Assembly: GCA_914767715.1 (NCBI GenBank)
Contig: OU612070.1
Location: 8,511,501 to 8,575,500 of the forward strand
Source of the DNA: Membranipora membranacea
Taxonomy: Eukaryota > Bryozoa > Gymnolaemata > Cheilostomatida > Membraniporidae
Direction: 5' to 3'
Length of the DNA stretch: 64,000 nt
The notes beneath the pieces are model-generated. The model saw only the letters and a list, made by a program, of their open reading frames with translations, was not told the origin of the DNA and did no database searches. This document shows, piece by piece, positions 1 through 11,062 of the stretch (position 1 is its first letter; every line of letters starts with the position of its first letter). The position numbers and the translations under genes are program-made.

Positions 1-1168
1 ACAGAGAGTGCAATACTAATTTATCAGGAAATGGGTTTTTTTGCAAATCTGCCAATCTTGAGTCCGGCATGTCACTTACTCATATCAAAACTTGATTAGG
101 ACTATTCAGTGTATTGATTGTGATTTGCTGTGATTCGAGGTTTCCTGGGCCAGGATCAGTGATATGTGATATCTTCTGGACTATCTATGCCTATCATGAG
201 AAATTTGATTACAACCATAATTAATTGTGGATATCCATTTCATGCATAAAAAAGCTCCCAGCCATTGATAATCCTGATACCCTGTGATTGCAATGGGAGA
301 AAAACCATGATGTTGCTTTTTTTTTTTTTTTCTGGGTATAGTACGGGTCTACGAACTTGTACCAATAAGGCACAGGAGCATTTTAGGTTGGATGCCCTGC
401 GTGACACCACCATGTTTTGCTGGGAATGGAAAACTTGCTGATCCGTTTCATGTATATTCTGTCCAGCTTATAAAATCGTGTTCGTTATCATCCTCTAATA
501 TTTCTTTTTTTATAAAAGGGATGTGGTGTTTCAGGCTAGAAACAAAAGGTAACTGACTTGGTTCCATTTTAGGGGTATTGAGATTTGGTAAATATGTCTT
601 TTTATCAAATACATTGAATCTGATACAGGTTCGCTTCATATGTAATCTTGAAATTCAGGTATTGCTGCATAAGAAACACTTAAATAACATAATCCGATGC
701 CTTTCTATTTCAACAACATTCAATTTACAATTACGAGTGTAACGTGAGTTTGAGAATCTCTGTCTCTGTATCATTGTCAGCACTGCCACCTTGAAGGTGA
801 TGTTACGTTTACAGTAATGTATGGTCTGATGGTAACGGGTTGGGGGAAAACTGTGACCTTTTACATTTTTACTCTCATGACTATAAAACTACCAAGTTCT
901 ACCACAACTGACTCGACAGCTAGGAACAATGGAAAACTCATATCCAGTGCTTCATATCACTTTATCAAGAAGTGTTTTGGAAAAAAATAGAAGAAATGGC
1001 TGAATCACAGTCCTATCTTCAACCACATATGTGTAGTAAAAGCAGTTGAAGGTGCGCTTATTATATTTTTTACACTTCTTTTGCCTGACTGTGCTATAAA
1101 AGCTTGAAATCAATAACAAATTAAATAACAGCTTACTTTACCCATTCATTTCCAATTTAAATCAGTAA

Positions 1169-1222
1169 GCTTCAGCGGGCTGGAATGGCCGAGCAGTTAG
1201 AATGTTTGAAGCGTGACCAACC
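1169..1222 (+). ncRNA. tRNA-like 5' half, monomer G
   Basis: Contains an A-box-like TGGCCGAGCAGTTAG, typical of the D-arm of tRNA-Leu or Ser. No B-box follows, so this is at most a fragment of a tRNA-derived repeat fixed in the monomer. Confidence 0.35.
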
Positions 1223-1918
1223 ATATATAATGTGTAAAGCGGATGCTTAATTGAGAAATATCCTTGCAAAAATTCAATAATAATTCTCTGTATCTGTTAA
1301 TTCATGCTTTCACATTATCCTGTTTGTGTTTGTAGGTGCTGCTCGACAGGGATTTATTCTTGTCCATGTATTTTCCTTAGATCAAAGTGTCACTGCCGAT
1401 GGGCGATTAGTGCCTGTTTCAGATTCTGGCAGCTTGCTGCACACTCACATTTAGGATGTCCCACATGGCTTCACCTCTAGGATGCATTTTAGTCTACTAG
1501 GGTGTATCACACTCTCAGTATGAGGATTTCGGGCAACATGCGTCTCTCTTTAGGAGCAGCCAACCCTCTGTTTTGTCATAAACAGGGATTGTAATTTTAA
1601 TTCAAGTGATTTTCAAGGTTACAACACGCCTGTTTGTAGGTATGGATATTTGATGAAGAAATTACATTCTTTTGATTCCTGTAAAATAAACATTTTATTA
1701 GAATGTTTTTTTAGATGTTGGCGCTGTCTGATTGGTGAGGCCCTTCCTGATATGTGAGTCTGTTTTAGAGCACAGACTAAGATGTACTGGTGTGCAAAGA
1801 CATCGGACCTGCCTCAGATCAAGTGACAGCTGGCCACAGAATTTTGGGAAGAACCACTAGCCCGCCTTGATACCACCCTGCAATTCTCTACTCCTGTACT
1901 GTGCTGTACTGATGTATG

Positions 1919-2101
1919 TTATTTGACAATTGTGCCATCAACATTGTAACTGAGAAATACTTTCATAAAGGTGTTATCGGACAGAGCTACATAATTCATG
2001 GAATTGTCTTCCCAGGCCATGTGTGGATGTGGCTCCATTGACCACACAAACCAACTGCTCAGTAACAGACCAATGAGCAATGAGTAAGAAGCATTGACCA
2101 A
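1919..2101 (-). CDS. 60-residue secretory-like ORF, copy G
   Basis: Member of a small ORF family lying about 600 bp downstream of each mini-gene. It has an N-terminal hydrophobic stretch (LLIGLLLSSWFVW) resembling a signal peptide, then a polar segment with MAWEDNSM, stopping at 60 residues. No known family. See copy at 8,710 for caveats. Confidence 0.2.
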   Translation of the reverse strand: MVNASYSLLIGLLLSSWFVWSMEPHPHMAWEDNSMNYVALSDNTFMKVFLSYNVDGTIVK

Positions 2102-2700
2102 TCAGTTGTGCTCTATGGAACCAGACTGGCCAATGACAGAGACGGAGGTAGAGATGCTAGTCCACAACCCCAATTTACTGGTCTGTCGATAGACGTATCA
2201 TTAGCATGCCAAACGATGTGGTTTGCCATTGCACAACGCATGGGAAGATTTCATAGATATGTCTATCAACCACTTTACTCAACAAAATATTGTTAAACCA
2301 GTCTCTAGTTCAAAAAGTGAAAGTAAAGTATATCAGCTGGCATGATGTTGGAACAACACGTTACCCATTCTACTGCTATTAAAGGGGAGCTGTGTTTCAT
2401 GATCTGAAATAGACTGAACCCACACATATGCGCTAAGAGGCAAGCCTGATTATAAGTTAGTCAGTTATCAACATTATAGTGGGTCTTTAGTTCCACCAAC
2501 TAATAGCAAGCAAGTATTATCAAATGTAGCAACTTTCTTCTGCATCTATATAGAATCAGAAATATAGCACAAGGAGTAAAGACTCCTTGCTTCATGCCAA
2601 CTATAAAATAGTGAATATCACCTTTATTTTTAGTTACTTGCTGTATTTCATTGCAACCATTTAAAATGACAATAAATCATTAAACAAAATATTAGTACAT

Positions 2701-3160
2701 TTTATTCAGACTTGGTAAAATGCACGTCTATTGACATACTAGAGAAAATGAATAGAAGATGTTCTGTCTTTGAAGTGTTCAGCAGATATATATGAGCCAT
2801 TGAACAGTCATTCGTTGGTCCTTTTATTTATTGTTTTGTCTTATACAGCCTCGGTCAGGTTCCATCATTTTTACCAAAAGATGGGAATAATAATAGGCCA
2901 TCCCATTTCTAAAAGAATGTAAAAAAAACAGATTGTTATATTTAGTAGTTCTGTATTTTATGGACACTATGCAGTGTTGGCAAGATTGATAGAGCTTTGC
3001 ATCTCTTCAACATGTTTATGTGAATTAGTTTTCTAGCTCTTACCTTGAATGATGAATGGAAATGTTGAGTTCTACTAATGTTTGTCACTGGTTGGTGTCT
3101 GTTTCCAATGGCTGTTCAGGAAATGTATGGTATCTATGGACTTGACCCAGTATTTATATA
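2701..3160 (-). other. Putative spliced mini-gene, copy G (inverted)
   Basis: On the minus strand: TATA box at 3,152-3,160, exon 1 ending at 3,044, intron 3,043-2,909 (135 bp), exon 2 from 2,908, AATAAA at 2,706-2,701. As in copy A, the exon 2 ORF has an early stop after about 25 codons. Confidence 0.5.
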
Positions 3161-3811
3161 CACAGCTAGTTTGCATCTGGCGACTCTAGCCTTGTCAAGC
3201 GGCTACAGATATCTAGCAGCGTGACATTGCTATGGTGACTCAGGCATTGATTAAAGTTAATTATCCATGATATTGACAAATCATTATTAATAATCGACAA
3301 AAAGAGGTATCGTCTTATTTCACAATGCAAAAAGTTGGCCGCAAAATTTGGCAGCTTTTTCAACAGCCGATCTGTGCGAGAGCAACTCAATTCAAAGAAA
3401 GGCTTAAATTTCCTTAGGAACGCTGACTCAATCTCATTTTTCTGGGCCGGAATTTCTCTGTGTTTCACACATCTTTCTGACAAACAATAGAACAAAAATA
3501 AAATTGAGTCATGACGACTTCATTGCCACTTTTGTAATTCAACAATATTAAAAGCCTCCCTCCCATATCTAGTGCCAGCATTCTGCTCGGAATTAGACAA
3601 CATGATTGATAAGTGTATTGATATTCCTTGAGAAAATTTGAAAGAAAATTGTTTACAGTCTGGCAATCACCCGAATTCATTTAGTAATTGAATGAAATAA
3701 AAAAATGAAAATAATAGAGCCAACTCTCTGTACATCAAACAATGTTTAGGTACTATTGTCACATCATTGTTTTCAAGTTTTTTTAACTGACCGCACTCAA
3801 TATACTAAATA

Positions 3812-4510
3812 CTCCTCAGGGTACAGTTTTGTCATCACTGCATTTCTCGATATATACTGATTTTATCACTTCTGCTACCTCAAATGTGACGGTGCTAAAA
3901 TATGCCAATGACACGGTTATTATAGGAAATATTCAGTCTTATAGTGATTTTATGTCATACCAAGAAGAAGTACATTACATTTGCATACTTTGTAATAATA
4001 GCGATCTTTTACTGACTCCAACCAAGACACATGAAACGATTTTTACCACAAGCCGTTATTCACCTGTTTTCCCTCAACTATATTGATAACTGTGCTATTC
4101 AAACAGCCGATGATGTTTTATACCTAGGAGTACTCATTGATTCCAAACTACGATTTTCTAAAATATAAACAAGCCACATCAGTTGAGTCAAAATGCGGAC
4201 AATGGATGTATATTTTAAAACGTTTTGCTTTCTATGGTGCTTCTAAGCAAATACTTTGCCAGCTTTTCCGTTCTTTCAGCGAGTCATGCCTTTTATACTG
4301 ACTACGACTCATGGTGGATCAGTAGGAACTCTAGACAACCGAATATCGGAGCGTTTTAAGAGATATTTTATGCTTTCATTACATGATGATGACCACCTCT
4401 TTCATGATTTTATTTCTAACTTCTGTCTGGTAGACTCTGTGCATATACATCAAGATGTACATGTGGTCGTAACTGTTTTATTAGACACTATATCAATGTT
4501 ATCAATACTG
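3812..4510 (+). pseudogene. Decayed CR1-like reverse transcriptase piece, copy G
   Basis: The translation shows a PQG motif followed by LSxLxFSIYT, then KYANDTVIIG (motif C of reverse transcriptase; the usual Asp-Asp is Asn-Asp here), and the downstream LTPTKTHE region. After a stop near 4,084 a shifted frame continues with YLGVLIDSKLRFS and further RT-like sequence to about 4,510. Upstream, WFSSF..LTDRTQ is visible in another frame. Non-LTR retrotransposons of the CR1/L2 group use this arrangement. The endonuclease and N-terminal RT are absent, so this is a dead fragment fixed in the monomer. Confidence 0.7.
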
Positions 4511-6559
4511 TGATAGCTAGTTCCTGAGAGTAGATCTTGAGTAGCAAACTGCTTTTATCGTAGACTTTATTTTTTATAGTATCATCCTCTTATTTTTTAC
4601 TATTTATTCACAAAGTGGCAATCTAAGTTTTATCTCCTTGATTTTTTGTTAAAAATTGTGTGCCAAATAGATAATCAATCATTGGTAAGTAGCCTGTTAG
4701 CAGGATTTCCTAGTTATGCACTAGCTCATTAGGGACAGTTTTGATCATGTCCATATGCTGTGTTTACCTTGTATGCTTCTGGGGCTAAGACATTTAATAA
4801 CTTCACTTTTTGTAGGCTTAAGGATATCTTCAGGAACTGGACCTGCCAAAGTGCTAATGGAGCGGAACATTTTGCACTTTATCATGTCATTGCAGACTAA
4901 TTAAACTCCTAAAAATGATAACAGTATCTGCGTAAATGTTGGTGATATTCAGTTTCCCATCAAATAATGGACATGAACTTCAGAATACTTTTCTTACCAA
5001 GTTGTTCTGTCAGGCAACAATTTTACAGATAGCAAAAAAAGGTAATTCGTGTCTTCCTAAAGCTTTGGTGACATCGCTTTGAACAGGGAGTGCAATACTA
5101 ATTTATCAGGAAATGTTTTTTTTGCAAATTGGGCAATCTTGAATCCGGCATGTCACTTACTCATATCAAAACTTGATTAGGACTATTCAGTGTATTGATT
5201 GTGATTTGCTGTGATTCGAGGTTTCCGTGATGATCCTCAATACATTGGGTGAACACAGTGCATGATCATGTACAGAACTGTCCCTAATGACCTAGTGCGT
5301 AACTAGGTAGTCACACTAACAAGCCATTCGCCGTTCGATCCTCAATACTATTCGCCAGACATCTTTCAAGTTTATCTAGAAAAAATAAATACACTGAATC
5401 AGACATGTTGACTGATTCCGAACAGAATGCTGGCACTTGGTGAGTGTTGGAGGGTGGTATATTTGATGAATGAGAGGAAGAGGAGCCATGGGTGGCCACA
5501 AGACTGCCAATGAAGTCATGCCATGCTGGAACATGCTGCTTGGGCAGTCTATTCTTTTGCCCATAGATTGAAAAAAGAAGGAAAATAACGATTTAACATA
5601 TTAAATGGATAGGCCAAAAATTCTCAAACTCACGTTACACCCGTAATTGTTAATTGAATGTTGTTGAAATAGAAAGGCATTGGATTATGTTATTTAAGTG
5701 TTTCTTATGCAGTTTCACCAGAATTTCAAGATTACATATAAAGCGAACCTGTATCAGATTTAATGTATTTGATAAAAAGACATATTTACAAAATCTCAAC
5801 AGCCCTAAAATGGAACCAAGTCAGTTACTTTTTGTTTCTAACCTGAAACACCAGAACTCTCTTATGATAAAAGAAATATTATCTATCACGCATCCCATTA
5901 GAGGATGATAGCGAACACGATTTTATAAGCTGGACAGAATTTACATGAAATGGATCAGCAAGTGTTCCATTCCCAGCAAAACATGGTGGTGTCACGCAGG
6001 GCATCCGACCTAAAATGCCCCTGTGCCTCAGCGGTATAAGTTGGTAGACCCGTACTGTTACCAGAAAAAGTAATCAAGCCACATCAGGGTTTTTCTCCCA
6101 TCGCAATCATAGGGTATCAAGACTATCAATGGCCGTAAGCTTTTTTATGCATCAAATGGATAATCACATTTAATTATGGTTGTAATCAGATTTCTCATGA
6201 TAGCCATAGATTGTCCGGAAGATATCACATATCACTGATCCTGTCCCAGGAAACCTCGAATCACAGCAAATCACAATCAATACACTGAATAGTCCTAATC
6301 AAGTTTCGATATGAGTAAGTGACATGCCGGATGCAAGATTGCCCAATTTGCAAAAAACCCATTTCCTGATAAATTAGTATTGCACTCCCTGTTCAAAGCG
6401 ATGTCACCAAAGCTTTAGAAAGACAGGAAATACCTCTTTTTGCTATCCGTAAAGTTAATGCATGACGGAACAAAATAATTCTGAAGTTAATGTCCATTAT
6501 TTGATTGGAAACTGAATATCACCAACATATGCAGATATTGTTATCATTTTTAGGAGTTT

Positions 6560-7030
6560 AATTAGTCTGCAATGCTAAGAAGCACCATAAACGGCAAAGT
6601 GTTTTAAAATATACATGCATTGTCTGCATTTTGACTCAACTGATGTGGCTTGTTTATATTTTAGAAAATCATAGTTCGGAATCAATGTGTACTTCTAGGT
6701 AAAAAACATCATCTGCTGTTTGAATAGCACAGTTATTAATATAGTTGAGGAAAAACAGGCTGATCACGGCTTGTGGTAAAAATCGTTTCATGTGTCTTGG
6801 TTGGAGTCAGTAAAAGATCGCTATTATCACAAAGTATGCAAATTCTATTAACTTCTTCTTGGTATAACATAAAATCACTATAAGACTGAATATTTCCTAT
6901 AATAACCGTGTCATCGGCATATTTTAGCACCGTGACACTTGAGGTAGCAGAAGTGATAAAATCAGTATATATCGAGAAAAAGAGTGGTGAAAAAACTGTA
7001 CCCTGAGGAGTATTTAGTATATTGTGTGCG
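6560..7030 (-). pseudogene. Decayed RT piece, copy A
   Basis: The minus strand carries KYADDTVIIGNIQ and the LTPTKTHE segment. The downstream third is deleted: sequence jumps near 6,568 from a motif shared with 6,360-6,560 directly into the RT tail. Confidence 0.65.
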
Positions 7031-7651
7031 GTCAGTTAAAAAAACTTGAAAACCATGATGTGACAATAGTACCTAAACATTGTTTGATGTACAGAGAGTT
7101 GGCTCCATTATTTTCATTTTTTTATTTCATTCGATTACTAAATGAATTTGGGTGATTGCCAGACTGTAAACAATTTTCTTTCAAATGTTCTCAAGGAATA
7201 TCAATGCACTTATCAATCATGCTGTCTAATTCCGAGCAGAATGCTGGCACTAGATATGGGAGGGAGGCTTTTAATATTGTTGAATTACAAAAGTGGCAAC
7301 GAAGTCGTCATGACTCAATTTTGTTTTTGTTCTATGGTTTGTCAGAAAGATGTGAGAAATTCCGGCCCAGAGAAATGAGATTGAGTCAGCATTCCTAAGG
7401 AAATTTAAGCCTTTCTTTGAATTGATTTTCTCTCGCACAGATCCGCTGTTGAAAAAGCTGCCAAATTTTGCGGCCAACTTTTTGCATTGTGAAATAAGAC
7501 GATACCTCTTTTTGTCGATTATTGATAATGATTTGTCAATATCATGGATAATTAACTTCAATCAATGTCTGAGTCACCATAGCAATGTCACGCTGCTAGA
7601 TATCTGTAGCCGCGTGACAAGGCTAGAGTCGCCAGATGCAAACTAGCTGTG

Positions 7652-8111
7652 TATATAAATACTAAGTCAAGTCCATAGATACCATATATTTCCTGAACAG
7701 CCATTGGAAACGGACACCGACCAGTAACAGACAGTAGTAGAACTCAACATTTCCATTCATCATTCAAGGTAAGAGCTAGAAAACTAATTCACATAAACAT
7801 GTTGAAGAGATGCAAAGCTCTATCAATCTTGCCAACACTGCATAGTGTCCATGAAATACAGAACTACGAAATATAACAATCTGTTTTCTTTACATTCTTT
7901 TAGAAATGGGATGGCCTATTATTATTCCCATCTTTTGGTAAAAATGATGGAACCTGACCGAGGCTGTATAAGACAAAACAATAAATAAAAGGACCAACGA
8001 ATGACTGTTCAATGGCTCATATATATCTGCTGAACACTTCAAAGACAGAACATCTTCTATTCATTTTCTCTAGTATGTCAATAGACGTGCATTTTACCAA
8101 GTCTGAATAAA
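7652..8111 (+). other. Putative spliced mini-gene, copy A
   Basis: A TATATAAAT box (7,652-7,660) is followed at the usual distance by a predicted first exon (about 7,683-7,768) without any ATG. It ends in a strong donor, CAAG|GTAAGA. The intron (7,769-7,903, 135 bp) ends in a pyrimidine-rich tract and TTTTAG. Exon 2 starts at 7,904 with two overlapping ATGs (7,906 and 7,911). AATAAA lies at 8,106-8,111. The second ATG opens a short ORF that in this copy stops early, after about 25 codons, because a GAA-type codon is TAA. What is seen is the ordered set of signals; transcription is inferred. Function unknown. Confidence 0.5.
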
Positions 8112-8220
8112 ATGTACTAATATTTTGTTTAATGATTTATTGTCATTTTAAATGGTTGCAATGAAATACAGCAAGTAACCAAAAATAAAGGTGATATTCA
8201 CTATTTATAGTTGGCGTGAA

Positions 8221-8244
8221 GCAAGGAGTCTTTACTCCTTGTGC
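8221..8244. repeat. Short perfect stem-loop downstream of mini-gene A
   Basis: CAAGGAGT and ACTCCTTG form an eight-pair stem with a four-base loop about 110 bp beyond AATAAA. Also at about 15,061-15,084, 24,325-24,348, 31,051-31,074 and 2,570-2,593 (inverted). Imperfect in F (about 35,430-35,450) and lost in H. Confidence 0.5.
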
Positions 8245-8709
8245 TATATTTCTGATTCTATATAGATGCAGAAGAAAGTTGCTACATTTGATAATACTTG
8301 CTTGCTATTAGTTGGTGAAACTAAAGACCCACTATGATATTGATAACCGACTAACTTATAATCAGGCTTGCCTCTTAGCGCATATGTGTGGGTTCAGTCT
8401 ATTTCAGATCATGAAACACAGCTCCCCTTTAATAGCAGTAGAATGGGTAACGTGTTGTTCCAACATCATGCCAGCTGATATACTTTACTTTCACTTTTTG
8501 AACTAGAGACGGGTTTAACAATATTTTGTTGAGTAAAGTGATTGATAGACATATCTATGAAATCTTCCCATGCGTTGTGCAATGGCAAACCACACCGTTT
8601 GGCATGCTAATGATACGTCTATCGACAGACCAGTAAATTGGGGTTGTGGACTAGCATCTCTACCTACGTCTCTGTCATTGGCCAGTCTGGTACCATAGAG
8701 CACAACTGA

Positions 8710-8892
8710 TTGGTCAATGCTTCTTGCTCATTGCTCATTGGTCTGTTACTGAGCAGTTGGTTTGTGTGGTCAACGGAGCCACATCCACACATGGCCTGGG
8801 AAGACAATTCCATGAATTATGTAGCTCTGTCCAATAACACCTTTATGAAAGTATTTCTCAGTTACAATGTCGATGGCACAATTGTCAAATAA
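8710..8892 (+). CDS. 60-residue secretory-like ORF, copy A
   Basis: Starts MVNAS, followed by about 15 hydrophobic residues and a polar tail ending VDGTIVK. Equivalent frames are open at 1,919 (minus), 15,549 and 31,235; frameshifted at the end in the copy at 24,811. In the diverged copies near 18,430 and 35,880 the frame carries a 24-bp in-frame insertion and then a TGG-to-TAG stop. Differences between open copies are mostly amino-acid changing, which argues against strong protein selection. No promoter or Kozak evidence specific to this ORF. Confidence 0.22.
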   Translation: MVNASCSLLIGLLLSSWFVWSTEPHPHMAWEDNSMNYVALSNNTFMKVFLSYNVDGTIVK

Positions 8893-9534
8893 CCTACATC
8901 AGCAGGGTGGTATCAAGGCGGGCTAGTGGTTCTTCCCAAAATTCTGTGGCCAGCTGTCACTTGGTCTGAGGCAGGTCTGATGTCTTTGCACACCAGTACA
9001 TCTTAGTCTGTGCTCTAAAACAGACTCACATATCAGGAAGGGCTTCACCAATTTAGACAGCGCCAACATCTAAAAAAACATTGTAATGGAATGTTTATTT
9101 TACAAGAATCAAACGAATGCTATTTCTTCATCACATATCTATACCTACAAACAAGTGTGTTGTAACCTGGAAAATCACTTGAATTAAAATTACTATCCCT
9201 GGGTGGGCTGCACCTAAAGAGAGACGCAAGTTGCCCGAAATCCTAGTACTGAGAGTGTGATACATCCTAGTAGACTAGAATGCATCCTAGAGGTGAAGCC
9301 ATGTGGGACATCCTAAATGTGAGTTTGCAGCAAGCTGCCAGAATCTGAAACAGGCACTAATCGCCCATCGGCAGTGACACTTCAATCTAAGGAAAATACA
9401 TGGACAAGAATAAATCCCTGTCGAGCAGCACCTACAAACACAAACAGGATAAAGTGAAACCATGAATTAACATATACAGAGATTAATTATTGAATTTTTG
9501 CAAGGATATTTCTCAATAAAGCATCAGCTATGTG

Positions 9535-11003
9535 GTGGAGTAATATTTTAGTAAATAGTTGATTGGAGTTTCATGACAAAATTATAATATTATGGTTCTT
9601 CACTTGAATGAACAAAGAGGCAACTATGACAAAGTTGTTGATATAAATCTTTCCTTCTATAATTCTATTAGCAATACTTCTTGTTTGACTATGTTTTAAA
9701 TAAGAGATGAGTGACAGATAGTAGACACACAACATGACATGATGTGACAGTGGGCAATGTCTTCGGCTATCATTTGAAACTGAAAAGAGCAAAATAGATA
9801 ACCATATAAACACCCTCAAATGACATGTCCTACCTAGATCAAGTTTGATTCATTTTTCCCGCATTGGAATTACCCTCCCCCTCTCTACTGACAAAGGCCG
9901 AAGGCGTGTCAGTAGAGGGGGGGGCAACTTCAATGCGGTCTATGACACGAATGGTAGTAAGGTGCTATATCAGATACATATTTTTAGCCGATTGCACGTT
10001 GTAGTAGCAGCAGTATTTTTTTTAGTATGGTCACTTTCAGCTGATATATTATGGTTGCACACTGTTTTTAAATGAAATATATTTTTTCTGGCCTCATTTG
10101 GTAAAATCGATTTACTCTAAAATAAAGCAAATTGTATTCAAATATAATCTAAGGCTATTAAAGGCATATAAAAACATATAATTTGTTGATGCCATAAATA
10201 TATTTACGGTATACAAAGGTCATCAATGTAATTAAGATGAAAGTTTGCCCTAATCTTAATTACAATTTAAATACACCCATTTTTGTACTGCTCCATAAAA
10301 AACTTTACCAATTGTACAATAATACCTTTGAAACGCTGATCTTAACAACTAAGAAATATCGCTCTTATTTTACATTTGCTTAGCAAAATTCATTTTCCAA
10401 TGGACAATACCAGAGAACACATTGGCAAGCCTTGTCCTTATGTGATGCTTTTAGAACTCCCAAGTCAGTGATAATCACTTGCAACCCAGTTAATAGTTAG
10501 GAGTTGTCTACTTAATGTCAAGGTGGAGCCAATTCAACCTTTTTATTTTTTTATTTTGATCCATGGTACATAGATCTTTTATCAAATTATGGAATGTACA
10601 TTCATTCTTTCGACACAAGCTTCACAAAATGTCTCTGCTAATTTGCTGGCAATCAGCAGTTTCACCTGATTGTTACCAATCTTCTACTGGGAACATGGAA
10701 CCCAACCTCAAATTGGACCCATGTCAATTTCTACATTGACACAAAAACTCTTACACATGAAAATCTCACTACACGTTCGAGATTTTTTAATTTGAACAAC
10801 AAAGTATAAAGTAATAGTCTTTTCCACAATTGAGGTGAGTTTCATTGTATCTGCTCCAGAGGTTGTGCTTTATCTACAATCGTATCTGAGGTAAGGGGCA
10901 TCTGTTTGATAAATTAAAAAAGAGTGAAAAAAAGGTTATAATTGTGTTATATTCATATAAAAATAAAGAGTCCTACCCAGGCTCTTCTTTGCTTTTCACA
11001 TTG
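9535..11003. repeat. Optional block S1 in monomer A
   Basis: About 1.47 kb present here and, in part, at 19,128-20,340, 25,672-27,045 and 36,291-37,590 (inverted). It is absent at the matching point in monomers B (near 16,412), E (near 32,097) and G (near 1,237), where the flanks join directly. A short GCT is shared at both edges. No terminal inverted repeats or coding domain seen, so whether it was gained or lost is undecided. It contains the hairpin at 9,859-9,938. Confidence 0.6.
9859..9938. repeat. 80-bp G/C-rich hairpin in S1 (copy A)
   Basis: Arms begin CCGCATTG and end CAATGCGG. The inner arms are a pyrimidine-rich CCTCTCTACTGAC and its complement GTCAGTAGAGG, with a loop around AAGGCCGAAGG. 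A C/G-rich island in AT-rich surroundings. Confidence 0.6.
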
Positions 11004-11009
11004 TAAATG

Positions 11010-11062
11010 GTTGGTCACGCTTCAAACATGCTAACCGCTCGGCCATTCCAGCCCGCTGAAGC
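11010..11062 (-). ncRNA. tRNA-like 5' half, monomer A
   Basis: Minus-strand copy whose D-arm-like part reads GGCCGAGCGGTTAGC, closer to a real tRNA than the other copies. Confidence 0.35.

Larger units (their letters stand above)
1..5227 (-). repeat. Array segment 1: monomer G, inverted relative to the central block
   Basis: This stretch is the reverse complement of the monomers that follow it. Its landmarks occur in mirrored order: a tRNA-like block at 1,169-1,222, the small secretory-like ORF on the minus strand at 1,919-2,101, the mini-gene on the minus strand at 2,701-3,160 and the reverse-transcriptase piece on the plus strand from 3,812. The motif opening the window (about 4-45) recurs in the same orientation at about 5,086-5,125, so roughly one complete monomer is present. 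The array runs off the left edge. The switch to the opposite orientation is near 5,228-5,247. Orientation is given by the mini-gene strand. Confidence 0.85.

Noticed and set aside
7683-7768. Mini-gene exon 1 as a spliced-leader RNA gene
   Set aside because: Multicopy, with a donor after a short exon, but no Sm-binding site seen after the donor, and an acceptor plus AATAAA follow, which fits an ordinary mRNA better.
8221-8300. Stem-loop as a Helitron 3' end
   Set aside because: No CTRR terminus follows at the expected distance and no Rep/helicase coding is present.
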